Shown here piece by piece: positions 47,112-57,614 of a stretch of 64,000 nt of DNA. The stretch's first letter is position 1; the number at the start of each line of letters is the position of its first letter. The position numbers were made by a program, and so were the translations under genes. This DNA comes from Rhodocyclales bacterium (lineage in GTDB: Bacteria; Pseudomonadota; Gammaproteobacteria; Burkholderiales; Rhodocyclaceae): contig JACRIZ010000009.1 of NCBI GenBank assembly GCA_016235765.1, positions 1 to 64,000 on the forward strand, written 5' to 3'. The notes beneath the pieces were generated by a model. That model had not been told where the DNA came from and made no database searches. It saw only the letters and a list, made by a program, of their open reading frames with translations.

Positions 47112-48317
47112 TTAGCCCTTGTCGATCGGCAGGCCGGCGTCCTGCCACTCCTTGATGCCGCCACGGAACCAGTAGATCTTCTTGTAGCCTTCCTTCATGG
47201 CCCGGCGCGCGCTCTTGTAGCTCTTCCAGCATTCCGGTCCGCCGCAGGAGAACATGACCTCCTGGCCCTTGTCGGCCGGCAGCCGGCCAACCTCGAATTC
47301 GTCCTTGCCGGCATCGAAGTCGGTTTCCTTGTTGCTGCGCTCCACATAGGGCAACCAGCGGGCACCGGCCGGCCGGCCGGTCCGGTACTCCTCTTCGGTA
47401 CGGCCGTCGAAGAAGGCGACACCCCGTGCCGCCAATTGTTGCGCCTGCCTGGCGCTGACCAGTTCGGTGCCTTCGAGCAGGCGCGGCGTGAAGTAGCCGA
47501 GCGTGGCGACATATTCGTAAGCCGCCGGGTCGAGGCTGCGGAACGCGGCACCGGTCCGGGCGGACGAGGGTATCGTCTTGCCCGCAATGGCTTCGCGCAA
47601 TTCGTCGATGGCCTTCTTGCCGAGCGACTTGTGGGCCACAACGCCCAATCCGGGCGATTCCTTGGTCCGCATGACTTCCGCCACCGGCTCGCCCTTGGCA
47701 AGCCAGCGCTCGAACATCGCGTCCTCGACCGCCACGGTATCGACGGTGCCGAACTTGAGGGCGTTGAGCAGCGCACCTTCGTAGTAGGTGAAGTAGACCT
47801 TGCTGAAATGCTGCTTGAGCGTGGTGCCGGCCGCATTGGCTTCGCCGCGCATCAGATAGGTGGCGATGGCGTCCTGGCCCGGCACGCCGAGCGACCGGCC
47901 CTTGGCGTCCGCGAAACTGCGGATGGCGGAACCCTTCAGGGTCACGAGGACCACGCGCATGCTGCGACTGGAAACGCCGACCGGCACGTAGTGACCGTAG
48001 CGCAGCGCGCTGCCGACGATGTGGGCCGGGCCGACGATCACGGCCACCGTACCGCCGCGCGTGGCCAGCAGGTCCGTGGTGGCATCGGTCGAAAAAAGGA
48101 ACATCGAACCAATCCTGGCATTGCCGGACGCGCTCTCGACCAGTCTGGTCCAGGCCGGATAGATGCTGAGCTTGTCCTGCTCGCCGTGCTCGCCGGAATT
48201 GATCAACCAGCGGTCTGCCGGCGTCGAGCCATCCGCCGCGGCCCCGAATGCAATGCCCATGGCGGCCACAACGAAGGCCGCGCCCCTGCCGAACCAGCCG
48301 ATGAAGTTCCTATTCAT
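47112..48317 (-). CDS. PhnD-like periplasmic binding domain fused to rhodanese domain (copy 2)
   Basis: 401 residues. Same architecture as the downstream copy and clearly paralogous: shared blocks include ADRWLIN(S/T)GE(H/Y)GE, GQDAIATYLMRGEANAAG, GYFTPRLLEG and FSCGGPECWKSYK. The rhodanese end (KIYWFRGGIKEWQDAGLPID) is nearly identical. The differences are mainly in the signal peptide and at scattered sites, so this is a tandem duplication, old enough to diverge. 92 bp separate the genes. Confidence 0.82.
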   Translation of the reverse strand: MNRNFIGWFGRGAAFVVAAMGIAFGAAADGSTPADRWLINSGEHGEQDKLSIYPAWTRLVESASGNARIGSMFLFSTDATTDLLATRGGTVAVIVGPAHIVGSALRYGHYVPVGVSSRSMRVVLVTLKGSAIRSFADAKGRSLGVPGQDAIATYLMRGEANAAGTTLKQHFSKVYFTYYEGALLNALKFGTVDTVAVEDAMFERWLAKGEPVAEVMRTKESPGLGVVAHKSLGKKAIDELREAIAGKTIPSSARTGAAFRSLDPAAYEYVATLGYFTPRLLEGTELVSARQAQQLAARGVAFFDGRTEEEYRTGRPAGARWLPYVERSNKETDFDAGKDEFEVGRLPADKGQEVMFSCGGPECWKSYKSARRAMKEGYKKIYWFRGGIKEWQDAGLPIDKG

Positions 48318-48518
48318 TTAGTCGTATCCCCCCCTTGCAATGTCCCACGCGCTCGCGAGGATATCAATCCCAAGACCGGTAATGCTGAAACTTCGCTTAT
48401 GCGCTTATAGACCGGATCGCGTGCATCGTCGCAAACCCGGTAACATCCCCCTTTTTCCAACACTGCTTTGTCGCGCCTGTCTCCTGTTGTATAGCATGAT
48501 GTCATCACTTGTCACCCC
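48318..48518. other. Divergent promoter region between PhnD-rhodanese copy 2 and the P-type ATPase
   Basis: 201 bp between outward genes. TATAGC near 48491 could be a -10 of the ATPase gene. TGATG-T-CATCA (48497-48507) is an 11-bp palindrome 11 bp before its ATG and could be an operator or mask the ribosome-binding site. No Shine-Dalgarno is clear. Confidence 0.35.
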
Positions 48519-51172
<2,654 letters not shown>

Positions 51173-51173
<1 letters not shown>

Positions 51174-51198
51174 AAAGTCAGCCGTGGTGGGACGCCAC
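51173..51198 (+). repeat. Copy G of the KVSRGDTP palindromic repeat
   Basis: AAAAGTCAGCC then GTGGTGGGACGCCAC, starting at the last base of the ATPase stop codon (TGA). The reading continues K-V-S-R-G-G-T-P beyond the stop. Orientation relative to the gene is the same as in copies A, B, E and F. Confidence 0.8.
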
Positions 51199-51243
51199 GC
51201 TCGCGCAAGAGACCTTGGTCTGTCGCCCGTTGCCGGCTATAAA

Positions 51244-51258
51244 GTCGCAATTTGCGAC
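51244..51258. other. 15-bp perfect palindrome downstream of the P-type ATPase
   Basis: GTCGCAA-T-TTGCGAC, 70 bp after the ATPase stop and 62 bp after the RlaP-like gene's stop on the other strand. A GTCGCA half site recurs near 51282. No U-run follows on either strand, so an operator or a Rho-independent brake are both weak guesses. The remaining intergenic sequence holds nothing I recognise. Confidence 0.4.
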
Positions 51259-51319
51259 CTTAACGCGTCACATTCCACTTGGTCGCATTTAGTCGAGCTT
51301 GCCCCTAGTGACTCGTGCG

Positions 51320-52096
51320 TCATTCGCGGACTGCTGCACGAAAGACTTCGTTGAAGCTGTCCATTACAGTCGTCGGCGATGTCTGGAGTTGAATGCTCTC
51401 AATCCGGTCGAGCTCTTGCTCGATGAAGGCGTGAATGCTTTCGACAGGCGGCTCACGACCCATTTCAGGCGCCGCTCTCTTCCTCTCCAAGAGGCTGTTG
51501 ATGTCAGCCAGGAGAGTAGACTGATCGTCGATAAGATGGAGGAGTTTTTCAAATTCAATTGGCGCAGGCGTCCCATACCGCTCAAGCCAGCGCACGGCCA
51601 GCAGGGGGCGAAGAACGTAGAAGTACTTCGTCAGCGGTATGAGGTCAGCCTTCAAGTAGCCACGATAGTTTGTCTTTGCCATGCTGCGGTAGTGGTGGAC
51701 TCCGCGCAAGCAAGAGTACACCGACGGCAGGAGGCGCCGAACACTTGCCGCAAAGCCACCCTTCTCCAGGTAGACGATTGGCGACTGAATCCACTCAACG
51801 AAAGCCGGATTGGACTGTGCAAACAGGCGAAGCGCCTTTCTGACATCCCATCCGTTGAGGTCAATGTCGTCGACGATCGGGTACTCGATGACGTCGCGCT
51901 TGTCTTCGAGGTTTACCGACAGGTACCAGTCGGGCTGATTCGCATATATGAAGCGCGCGTCGTAGTCACTGTTTGGTGACTCGAAGCCCCATGCCCGACT
52001 TCCGGACTCGACTGCAAGCAGTACGCGCACTCCGTGATCGCGTTCGGCCCTTTGAAGGCGGGAGAGGATCTCAGAACGAACTGCTACGGGGATCAT
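51320..52096 (-). CDS. RlaP/YcgL-type nucleotidyltransferase
   Basis: 258 residues. DNA polymerase beta-like fold with ESGSRAWGFESPNSDYDARFIY: the GS motif and DxD metal site (about residues 30-49). The rest is helical, with HHYRSMAKTNYRGYLKADLIPLT near the middle. The family (RNA-repair-associated nucleotidyltransferase, DUF2227-like neighbours) is often linked to RNA ligases, none of which is here. I chose the ATG at 52096; a GTG at 52105 is possible. Base composition is lower in GC than flanking genes. Confidence 0.85.
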   Translation of the reverse strand: MIPVAVRSEILSRLQRAERDHGVRVLLAVESGSRAWGFESPNSDYDARFIYANQPDWYLSVNLEDKRDVIEYPIVDDIDLNGWDVRKALRLFAQSNPAFVEWIQSPIVYLEKGGFAASVRRLLPSVYSCLRGVHHYRSMAKTNYRGYLKADLIPLTKYFYVLRPLLAVRWLERYGTPAPIEFEKLLHLIDDQSTLLADINSLLERKRAAPEMGREPPVESIHAFIEQELDRIESIQLQTSPTTVMDSFNEVFRAAVRE

Positions 52097-52175
52097 GACG
52101 TCCACCGCTGGAATTGAGCGGCCTGCGCGACTTTTCGCGCAGGTCCGCTCGCATGAAGGGTTGGGCGTCGCACCT

Positions 52176-52571
52176 TCAATCCCCGCTGAGTTCAGGGACT
52201 GCCGGCCAGCCAGGACGATTTGCCTTTACCCAATTCCTTAGCTTCCTTCTGGCCGAATCGCCAGCCGTCTCAATTTTCAGCACGTCGCAGATGGCCTGCC
52301 ATGTGCCCAAGCCTTTCTTCGCTTTCAACTCGGGAACACTCGCCGCCCATTGCTGCGGACTCGGGGACGGTGCCTTCTTCGATCCTTTTCTTGCTAGGGC
52401 CATGGACTCGGCGAGCAATTGGTCTAAGTCGGGGTCAGCCTTCTTCGCCTTGATATGCTGTTGGAGGACGCGCCTTAATGCGGCATTAAAGGAAAGATTC
52501 TCGAAGGGCTTAGGCTTCGCAAGCTTTTCAACTAGTGCGGCGAGATCTTCATCAACGGTGAATTGCGGCAT
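52176..52571 (-). CDS. Small putative DNA-binding protein with ribbon-helix-helix/SeqA-N-like start
   Basis: 131 residues. The first 40 (MPQFTVDEDLAALVEKLAKP, then FENLSFNAALRRVLQQH) follow a strand-helix-helix pattern like RHH or the SeqA N-terminus. A charged linker and a C-terminal unit rich in W (LGTWQAICDVL, KLRNWVKANRPGW) follow. AGGAG sits 6 nt before the ATG. Three CACTAGTG palindromes lie just upstream, strongly suggesting autoregulation. I know no named family; lower GC suggests transfer. Confidence 0.7.
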   Translation of the reverse strand: MPQFTVDEDLAALVEKLAKPKPFENLSFNAALRRVLQQHIKAKKADPDLDQLLAESMALARKGSKKAPSPSPQQWAASVPELKAKKGLGTWQAICDVLKIETAGDSARRKLRNWVKANRPGWPAVPELSGD

Positions 52572-52595
52572 GTGAGTCTCCTATGTGGAAGGCAT

Positions 52596-52644
52596 CACTA
52601 GTGTTGCACCATAAAACACTAGTGTCAAGCGTCACGCACTAGTG
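52596..52644 (-). promoter_or_regulatory. Triple CACTAGTG operator with embedded -35 element
   Basis: The 8-bp palindrome CACTAGTG occurs three times, at 52596-52603, 52617-52624 and 52637-52644, at 21 and 20 bp spacing, about two helix turns, so all face the same side of the DNA. On the minus strand a perfect -35 TTGACA (52623-52628) overlaps the middle copy. It lies 25 bp before the ATG of the 131-residue protein. The likely binder is that protein. Confidence 0.75.
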
Positions 52645-52795
52645 TTTCCGTCCATCGATGGGTTACCCGAGACGCCCAACGTGAAGTCGTCTGCCTAAAA
52701 CCGACGGAAAACTCTCCGTCAGTGCGCCGCATATCGTCCAGTGACATGGATGGCATTCCCAATCAATCAATGCGTAGCTGAAACTTAGGGGAATC

Positions 52796-52827
52796 CAAAA
52801 AATGCAATGCGCATCATGCCGCATTGC
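52796..52827 (-). terminator. Intrinsic terminator of the mscS-antiporter-GCS2-amidotransferase operon
   Basis: On the minus strand GCAATGCG (52820-52827) and CGCATTGC (52804-52811) form an 8-bp stem with an 8-nt loop, followed by ATTTTTTGG. It is 60 bp after the amidotransferase stop. The rest of the 315-bp gap between the operator and that gene shows another small stem (GACGGA/TCCGTC at 52703-52720) and no gene. Confidence 0.75.
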
Positions 52828-52859
52828 GGCACCTGCGTGCAACAGGTAGGTGACGGCCG

Positions 52860-52886
52860 AAAAAGTCAGCCGTGGTGACACGCCAC
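52860..52886 (+). repeat. Copy H of the KVSRGDTP palindromic repeat
   Basis: AAAAAGTCAGCC then GTGGTGACACGCCAC. It touches the stop codon of the amidotransferase gene (52887-52889), but unlike other stop-abutting copies its KVSRGDTP reading runs against the gene. Seen from the gene, the order is stop, dyad, then GGCTGACTTTTT, which looks like a short terminator. Confidence 0.82.
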
Positions 52887-53669
52887 CTAGCCGCGCGCGG
52901 CGGCGAGGAAGGCTTCGAGGATGGGGTTGCAGTCGAGCAGGTCGGGCTGCGCGGAGGTGTGGAACTCGGGGTGCCACTGGACCCCGTAGACGAAGCTGCG
53001 GCCCTGCCAGCGGATCGCCTCGACTGTTTCGTCGTCCTCGGCGCGCGCTTCGACGGCGATGTCGCGGCCGAGGCGGTTGACGGCCTGGTGGTGGATGGAG
53101 ATGACGCGTCCGCCGGCCGCGCCGCCATACCACTTGGCGATCTGGCTGCCTTCGGCGAAAGCGATTGGATGCGCGTTGCGGTCGTAGTCGGCGTGCTCGT
53201 GAGCCACCTGGCCGGGCCGCTGGGTCGGCAGGTCCTGCCAGAGCGAGCCTCCCAGCGCGACGTTGATGAGTTGCATGCCGCGGCAGATGCCGAGCACTGG
53301 TTTCCTCGCCTCCATGAACTCGTGCAGCAGCTCGACCTCGTAAGCGTCGCGCACCGGGTCGCCGCTCCACTCGGGCTTGAGCGGTTCCTCGCCGTAGGCC
53401 TTGGGGCTCACGTCGGCGCCGCCCTGCAGCAGCAGGCCGTCGAGGTATTCGGCGTAGTCGCGCAGGCGGATGTTGCTGCGCAGGAGCGTGCCGTCCTGCA
53501 CCACCGAGGGAATCATCAGTACCAATACATCACGCGCCGTCACCCACTGCGCGACGGATTGCTCGAGCACCTGCAGCGTCTTGCTGCGGATGCCGCGGGC
53601 ACCCTGCTCGGGATGGAAGATGCGCGCCGAGAGGCCGATGCGCAGCGGACGGCGGCGACCGAAGCTCAC
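52887..53669 (-). CDS. Class I glutamine amidotransferase, gamma-glutamyl-GABA hydrolase (PuuD)-like
   Basis: 260 residues. Nucleophile C129 in [15 protein letters not shown]; the His and Glu of the triad in GVQWHPEFH near the end. PuuD-type enzymes split gamma-glutamyl amides. The GTG at 53667-53669 overlaps the GCS2 stop as GTGA. Cotranslation with a gamma-glutamyl ligase suggests a make-and-break pair for a gamma-glutamyl compound. Confidence 0.88.
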   Translation of the reverse strand: MSFGRRRPLRIGLSARIFHPEQGARGIRSKTLQVLEQSVAQWVTARDVLVLMIPSVVQDGTLLRSNIRLRDYAEYLDGLLLQGGADVSPKAYGEEPLKPEWSGDPVRDAYEVELLHEFMEARKPVLGICRGMQLINVALGGSLWQDLPTQRPGQVAHEHADYDRNAHPIAFAEGSQIAKWYGGAAGGRVISIHHQAVNRLGRDIAVEARAEDDETVEAIRWQGRSFVYGVQWHPEFHTSAQPDLLDCNPILEAFLAAARG

Positions 53670-54793
53670 TCGGAACTCCTTTCGCGGAAGCGGCGCACGG
53701 CCGCCTCGACCACGCCCTGGACGCTGCCCTCGTCTTCGCATTCCCGGCGCAGGAAGGAGGCATCGTTGCCCTCGCCGACGATGCGGCGGATCTCGTCGAG
53801 GGCGGCACGGCTGCGCAGCACATCGGCGTCGAGTTCGATGCGGCGCAGGGTGGCGAGGATGTCCTCGCGCAGCGACATGGCCTCGGCGGTGCGCGGATGC
53901 ACGATGACGCCGTCGAGGCCGAAGCGGCAGGCCTGGAATCGGTTGTAGTTATAGACCAGGTAGTCGTCCTCGACGGGCAGCGGTTCGCGGCGCGCAAGCA
54001 GCATGCGGCAGAGCGCCTGCAGGTAGCAGGCCAGCGCGGCGGCGCGCTCGACGTTGAGCGGCGTGTCGCAGACACGCAGTTCGATGGTGCCGTACTCCGG
54101 CTTCGGCCGGATGTCCCAGTAGAAGTCCTTCATGCTGGTGACGACGCCGGTCTTCTCCATCTTGGCGAAGTACTCGGACTCGAACTCGCTCCAGTCCAGG
54201 ATGAACGGCGCGCGCCCGGAGAGCGGGAAGGCGAACACCGAATTGAGCCGTGCCGAATCGAACAGCGTATCGACGCCCTGCGAATACGGCGACGAGGCCG
54301 ACAGCGCAATGAACTGCGGCAGATAGCGGTTGAGGCCGTGCAGCAGCACCAGGGCGTCGTCCGACGAAGCGCAGCCGATATGCACGTGCTGCCCGAAGAC
54401 GGTGAACTGCTTGGCCAGGTAGCCGTAGAGCGTGGACAAATGCTGGAAGCGCGGCTTCTCGAATATGCGCTGGTGGAACCAGCGCTGGAAAGGATGCGTG
54501 CCGCCACCGCAAATTGCGATGTTGAGGCGGTCGCCGGCCTCGAGCAGCGCGTTGCGGATGCGCCGCAACTGCGCCAGCAGTTCATCGTAGCGCAACTGCA
54601 CGTCGGTCGACACCTCGATCATGCTCTGCGTCATCTCCGGCTTGACATCCCCAGGGAACGGTTTGCGGCCCAGCAGGTGCAGCATGTCGTTGGCGGAGTC
54701 GGAAAGGTCGAAGTCGGTCGGATTGACCAGTTGCAGCTCCAGTTCCACGCCCATGGTCAGCGCGGCGGATGCCTTGAATGGTTCCAGCGGCAT
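53666..54793 (-). CDS. Carboxylate-amine ligase, GCS2/YbdK family
   Basis: 375 residues. [20 protein letters not shown] start, [21 protein letters not shown] and [18 protein letters not shown] are signatures of the YbdK-type glutamate-cysteine ligase family. E. coli YbdK has weak glutamate-cysteine ligase activity; true substrates are often unknown. I chose the ATG at 54793, 2 bp after the antiporter stop. Confidence 0.9.
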   Translation of the reverse strand: MPLEPFKASAALTMGVELELQLVNPTDFDLSDSANDMLHLLGRKPFPGDVKPEMTQSMIEVSTDVQLRYDELLAQLRRIRNALLEAGDRLNIAICGGGTHPFQRWFHQRIFEKPRFQHLSTLYGYLAKQFTVFGQHVHIGCASSDDALVLLHGLNRYLPQFIALSASSPYSQGVDTLFDSARLNSVFAFPLSGRAPFILDWSEFESEYFAKMEKTGVVTSMKDFYWDIRPKPEYGTIELRVCDTPLNVERAAALACYLQALCRMLLARREPLPVEDDYLVYNYNRFQACRFGLDGVIVHPRTAEAMSLREDILATLRRIELDADVLRSRAALDEIRRIVGEGNDASFLRRECEDEGSVQGVVEAAVRRFRERSSE

Positions 54794-54795
54794 GC

Positions 54796-55989
54796 TCAGC
54801 GTTCTCCCTTGCGCGGCGCTTCGCCGGCCCAGACCAGCGCCCAGTGCGTAACCAGCGGGCCAAGTATCTCCAGCACCAGCACGATGCCCGCCAGGGCTGC
54901 CACGTCGTCCATCAGGGCGAGGCCGAGATGGCGCGTCTGTTCCAGCAGCAGGATGGCGAATACCGACAGCGGCATCAACGCCATACCGGTGTACAGCCCC
55001 TTGCGCCAGGAAATGCCGCTCGAGCGGGCGAACAGCACCGTACCGGCCACCTTCGTCGCCATGCGCGCGCCGATCACCGCCATCGCCATCGGAAAACCCG
55101 CGACAACCTGCCGCCAGTCCAGCGTCGCGGTAACGAAGACGAACAACAGCAGCGTCAGCAAGTCGCCGAGCGCACCGAAATTGCGCTGCGCCTGGGACAG
55201 CACCAGGCGGCGGTGCCGCGCCACCAACCCGAAGGCCAGCGCTGCCAGCAGAGGCGAAAACCTGAACGCATAGGTCACGGCGGTAAGCAGCAGGACGGCA
55301 AGCGCGAACACGACGGTAGCGTTGCGTTCCAGTCCGCCCAGCATGCGCAACAGTCCCGGCACCGCCACCCCGAACAACGCCCCCAGGCCGGCTGAAACGA
55401 CCAGTACCACGATGCTGCTCCAGATCGCCTGGAAGGCTCCGCCGCTGCCCGCAAGCACCCAGTAGCCGACCACGAACTTGAAAACGACCACGGCCAGCAC
55501 GCTGTTGAACGCGGAGAGGTGGAGCGTGCGCTCGGTCACCTGGCCCGAGCAGCGCAGTTCGTTGGCCACCCGCACCACGGCTGCCGGGGAAGTGGACATG
55601 GCGATGGCCGACAAGAGCAGGCTTGGTACCAGCGACATGCCGAACCACCGGGAAACCAGGAACACCGCCACGAACGTGGCGCCTGCCTCCACCAGGCTGG
55701 TGACGCCCAGCCACGGATTGGTGCGCAGCCAGCCCAGGTTGATGCGGTATCCGAGTTCGAACAGGATCAGGCCGAAGGCGACGTCCGCAAGCAGCGCGAT
55801 CGGCTTTGCCGCCGGGGCGGCGAGCAGCCCGCCCTGGCTGGCCGCGAGCGCGAAGCCGACGATGCCGTAGCTGCAGATGCGCGGCAGCCGCAGCCAGCGA
55901 TGGCCAAGCTCGCCCGCGATCCAGGCGATCGCCAATGCCAGGGGCCAGGCGATATCGCGCAGGACGGGCTCAGCGATGTTCGGCATCAT
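54796..55989 (-). CDS. Cation:proton antiporter (CPA2-like), without RCK domain
   Basis: 397 residues, about 12 membrane segments. [36 protein letters not shown] and [16 protein letters not shown] follow the CPA2 pattern. I chose MMPNIAEP (55989); an ATG at 56010 would increase overlap with mscS to 41 bp. It is the third CPA2 gene in 22 kb. It lies between mscS and a GCS2 ligase. Confidence 0.85.
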   Translation of the reverse strand: MMPNIAEPVLRDIAWPLALAIAWIAGELGHRWLRLPRICSYGIVGFALAASQGGLLAAPAAKPIALLADVAFGLILFELGYRINLGWLRTNPWLGVTSLVEAGATFVAVFLVSRWFGMSLVPSLLLSAIAMSTSPAAVVRVANELRCSGQVTERTLHLSAFNSVLAVVVFKFVVGYWVLAGSGGAFQAIWSSIVVLVVSAGLGALFGVAVPGLLRMLGGLERNATVVFALAVLLLTAVTYAFRFSPLLAALAFGLVARHRRLVLSQAQRNFGALGDLLTLLLFVFVTATLDWRQVVAGFPMAMAVIGARMATKVAGTVLFARSSGISWRKGLYTGMALMPLSVFAILLLEQTRHLGLALMDDVAALAGIVLVLEILGPLVTHWALVWAGEAPRKGER

Positions 55990-56851
55990 CGACGGGCTGG
56001 CGCGGCGCATGGTCCGCGTACACGACCTTCACGTGCGGGAAGGGTATCTCCACACCGGCCCTGTCGAAAGCCAGCTTGAGGCGCCGCAGGTATTCGCGGC
56101 GCACATTCCACTGTTCCAGGGGCAGAACGCGAAAGCGGCACCGGACGACGATCGCCGAGTCCGCCCAGTCGTCCACCCCGGCGATCTCCAGCGCGTCGAG
56201 TATGCGGCCGGCAAATGCCTCGTCGTGCTGCATCTCCGCGCCGACTTCGCGCATGATCTCGGTCACGCGGTCAATGTCCTCGCCGTAGGCAACCCCGGCG
56301 TCCACGACGGCGTAGGCAAAACCCAAGCTCATGTTCGTCACCACCGATATGGTGCCGTTGGGAACGAAGTGGACATTGCCGGAGTAGTCGCGCAGCCTGA
56401 GATACCGCAGGGTCAACTCCTCGACGACACCCGCCTTGCCGCCAGCCTCGACGACGTCGCCGATGCGAATCTGGTTCTCCAGCAGAACGAAGAAACCATT
56501 GAAGTAGTCCTTGACCAGGCTCTGCGCGCCGAAACCGACTGCGATGCCGACAACGCCGGCTGCGCCGAGGATCGGCGCCACCGATACCCCGAACTCGCCG
56601 AGCACCACCAGACCGGTGACCACCGACACGGTCACGGTAAGCACGTAGCGGATCACGCGGGACAGCGTCCGAATCCGCTGGCTGTCTTCGCGGCTATCCT
56701 GCCGCGCGGCAAGCGTTTCCCGGATGCGCGGCACGACCCGGTGGATGGCGCGCAAGGCAATCGCCGCCAACAACAGGACCAGCAGGATGCGCGCCGGCTT
56801 GTCCAGATTGTCGGGCAACCAGCCCAGCAAGCGATCGAAGGCCTCAGTCAC
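55970..56851 (-). CDS. Small-conductance mechanosensitive channel, MscS family
   Basis: 293 residues. Three membrane segments; the pore helix ILGAAGVVGIAVGFGAQSLVKDYFNGFFV then LLENQIRIGD is the MscS hallmark. A beta domain (VHFVPNGTISVVTN) and an alpha/beta C-terminus follow. It releases solutes on hypo-osmotic shock. First gene of the operon ending at 52887; it overlaps the antiporter start by about 20 bp. Confidence 0.92.
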   Translation of the reverse strand: MTEAFDRLLGWLPDNLDKPARILLVLLLAAIALRAIHRVVPRIRETLAARQDSREDSQRIRTLSRVIRYVLTVTVSVVTGLVVLGEFGVSVAPILGAAGVVGIAVGFGAQSLVKDYFNGFFVLLENQIRIGDVVEAGGKAGVVEELTLRYLRLRDYSGNVHFVPNGTISVVTNMSLGFAYAVVDAGVAYGEDIDRVTEIMREVGAEMQHDEAFAGRILDALEIAGVDDWADSAIVVRCRFRVLPLEQWNVRREYLRRLKLAFDRAGVEIPFPHVKVVYADHAPRQPVDDAEHR

Positions 56852-56887
56852 GGGTGTAAATTCCGCGAACGGACAAGCCGGACATTA

Positions 56888-57538
56888 TCAGGCACCTGCG
56901 ACGACCACCACATGCACGCGATATGGGCCGTGGGCGCCAAGTACGATGGTCTGCTCGATGTCGCCGGTACGCGACGGCCCGGAAACGAAGTTCACGGCCC
57001 TCGGCAGGACGCCGAGCTCCGTACGTGCGAGGTTCCATGCCTCCTCCATGCCGGCGACTATACGAGAGGCCGCGAGAACGGCGACATGTGTCTCCGGAAG
57101 GAGACTGACGGAGGCAGGGGTATCGGGACCGGACAGCAGCATCAGGGTGCCGGTCTCGGCGATGGCGCAGTAGCAGCCGGTAATGCCGACCAGATCGGCA
57201 TCGACCGCGCCGCGTCCTTGGAAGGCGATCCCCGCCGCGGTCCACTCGTGGCCGGACACCAGCGGCCAGCCGACCGCCTGCATCGGCAAGCCATTGTTCT
57301 GCAAATAGCGGGCGACCGCCGCGGGCACGGCAGACCACTCGGCAACGACATCCACCGTTGTCGAAAGGGCTTCGGACTTTTCCTTGAAGCGTGACAGCAG
57401 CTCCCCGTCCAGGGTTGGCCGCGGGCCTTCGCGACGCACGGCCAGCCAGGCGTCGATATCGCGGCCGGCATCGGCCGGCGCCGACTCGCGCCCCAACTGC
57501 CGGCGGACGCGCCCCAGGATGTCTTCACGGCTGCTCAT
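56888..57538 (-). CDS. lutC: LutC-type LUD-domain protein (lactate utilisation)
   Basis: 216 residues from MSSREDILGRVRRQLGR. The LUD domain ends with GITGCYCAIAETGTLML and TIVLGAHGPYRVHVVVV. LutABC forms an Fe-S L-lactate dehydrogenase. Here lutC is separated from lutA-lutB by a dehydrogenase gene and an opposing GGDEF gene. A frame open to 57568 gives a non-conserved extension, so I chose the ATG at 57538. Confidence 0.9.
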   Translation of the reverse strand: MSSREDILGRVRRQLGRESAPADAGRDIDAWLAVRREGPRPTLDGELLSRFKEKSEALSTTVDVVAEWSAVPAAVARYLQNNGLPMQAVGWPLVSGHEWTAAGIAFQGRGAVDADLVGITGCYCAIAETGTLMLLSGPDTPASVSLLPETHVAVLAASRIVAGMEEAWNLARTELGVLPRAVNFVSGPSRTGDIEQTIVLGAHGPYRVHVVVVAGA

Positions 57539-57614
57539 GTCTTTCGCACCTCGTTGTCCGCATGTCATTGACCAAGCTTACCGCCATTCCTGCCCAACCC
57601 GTCGCCGTTCTTGC

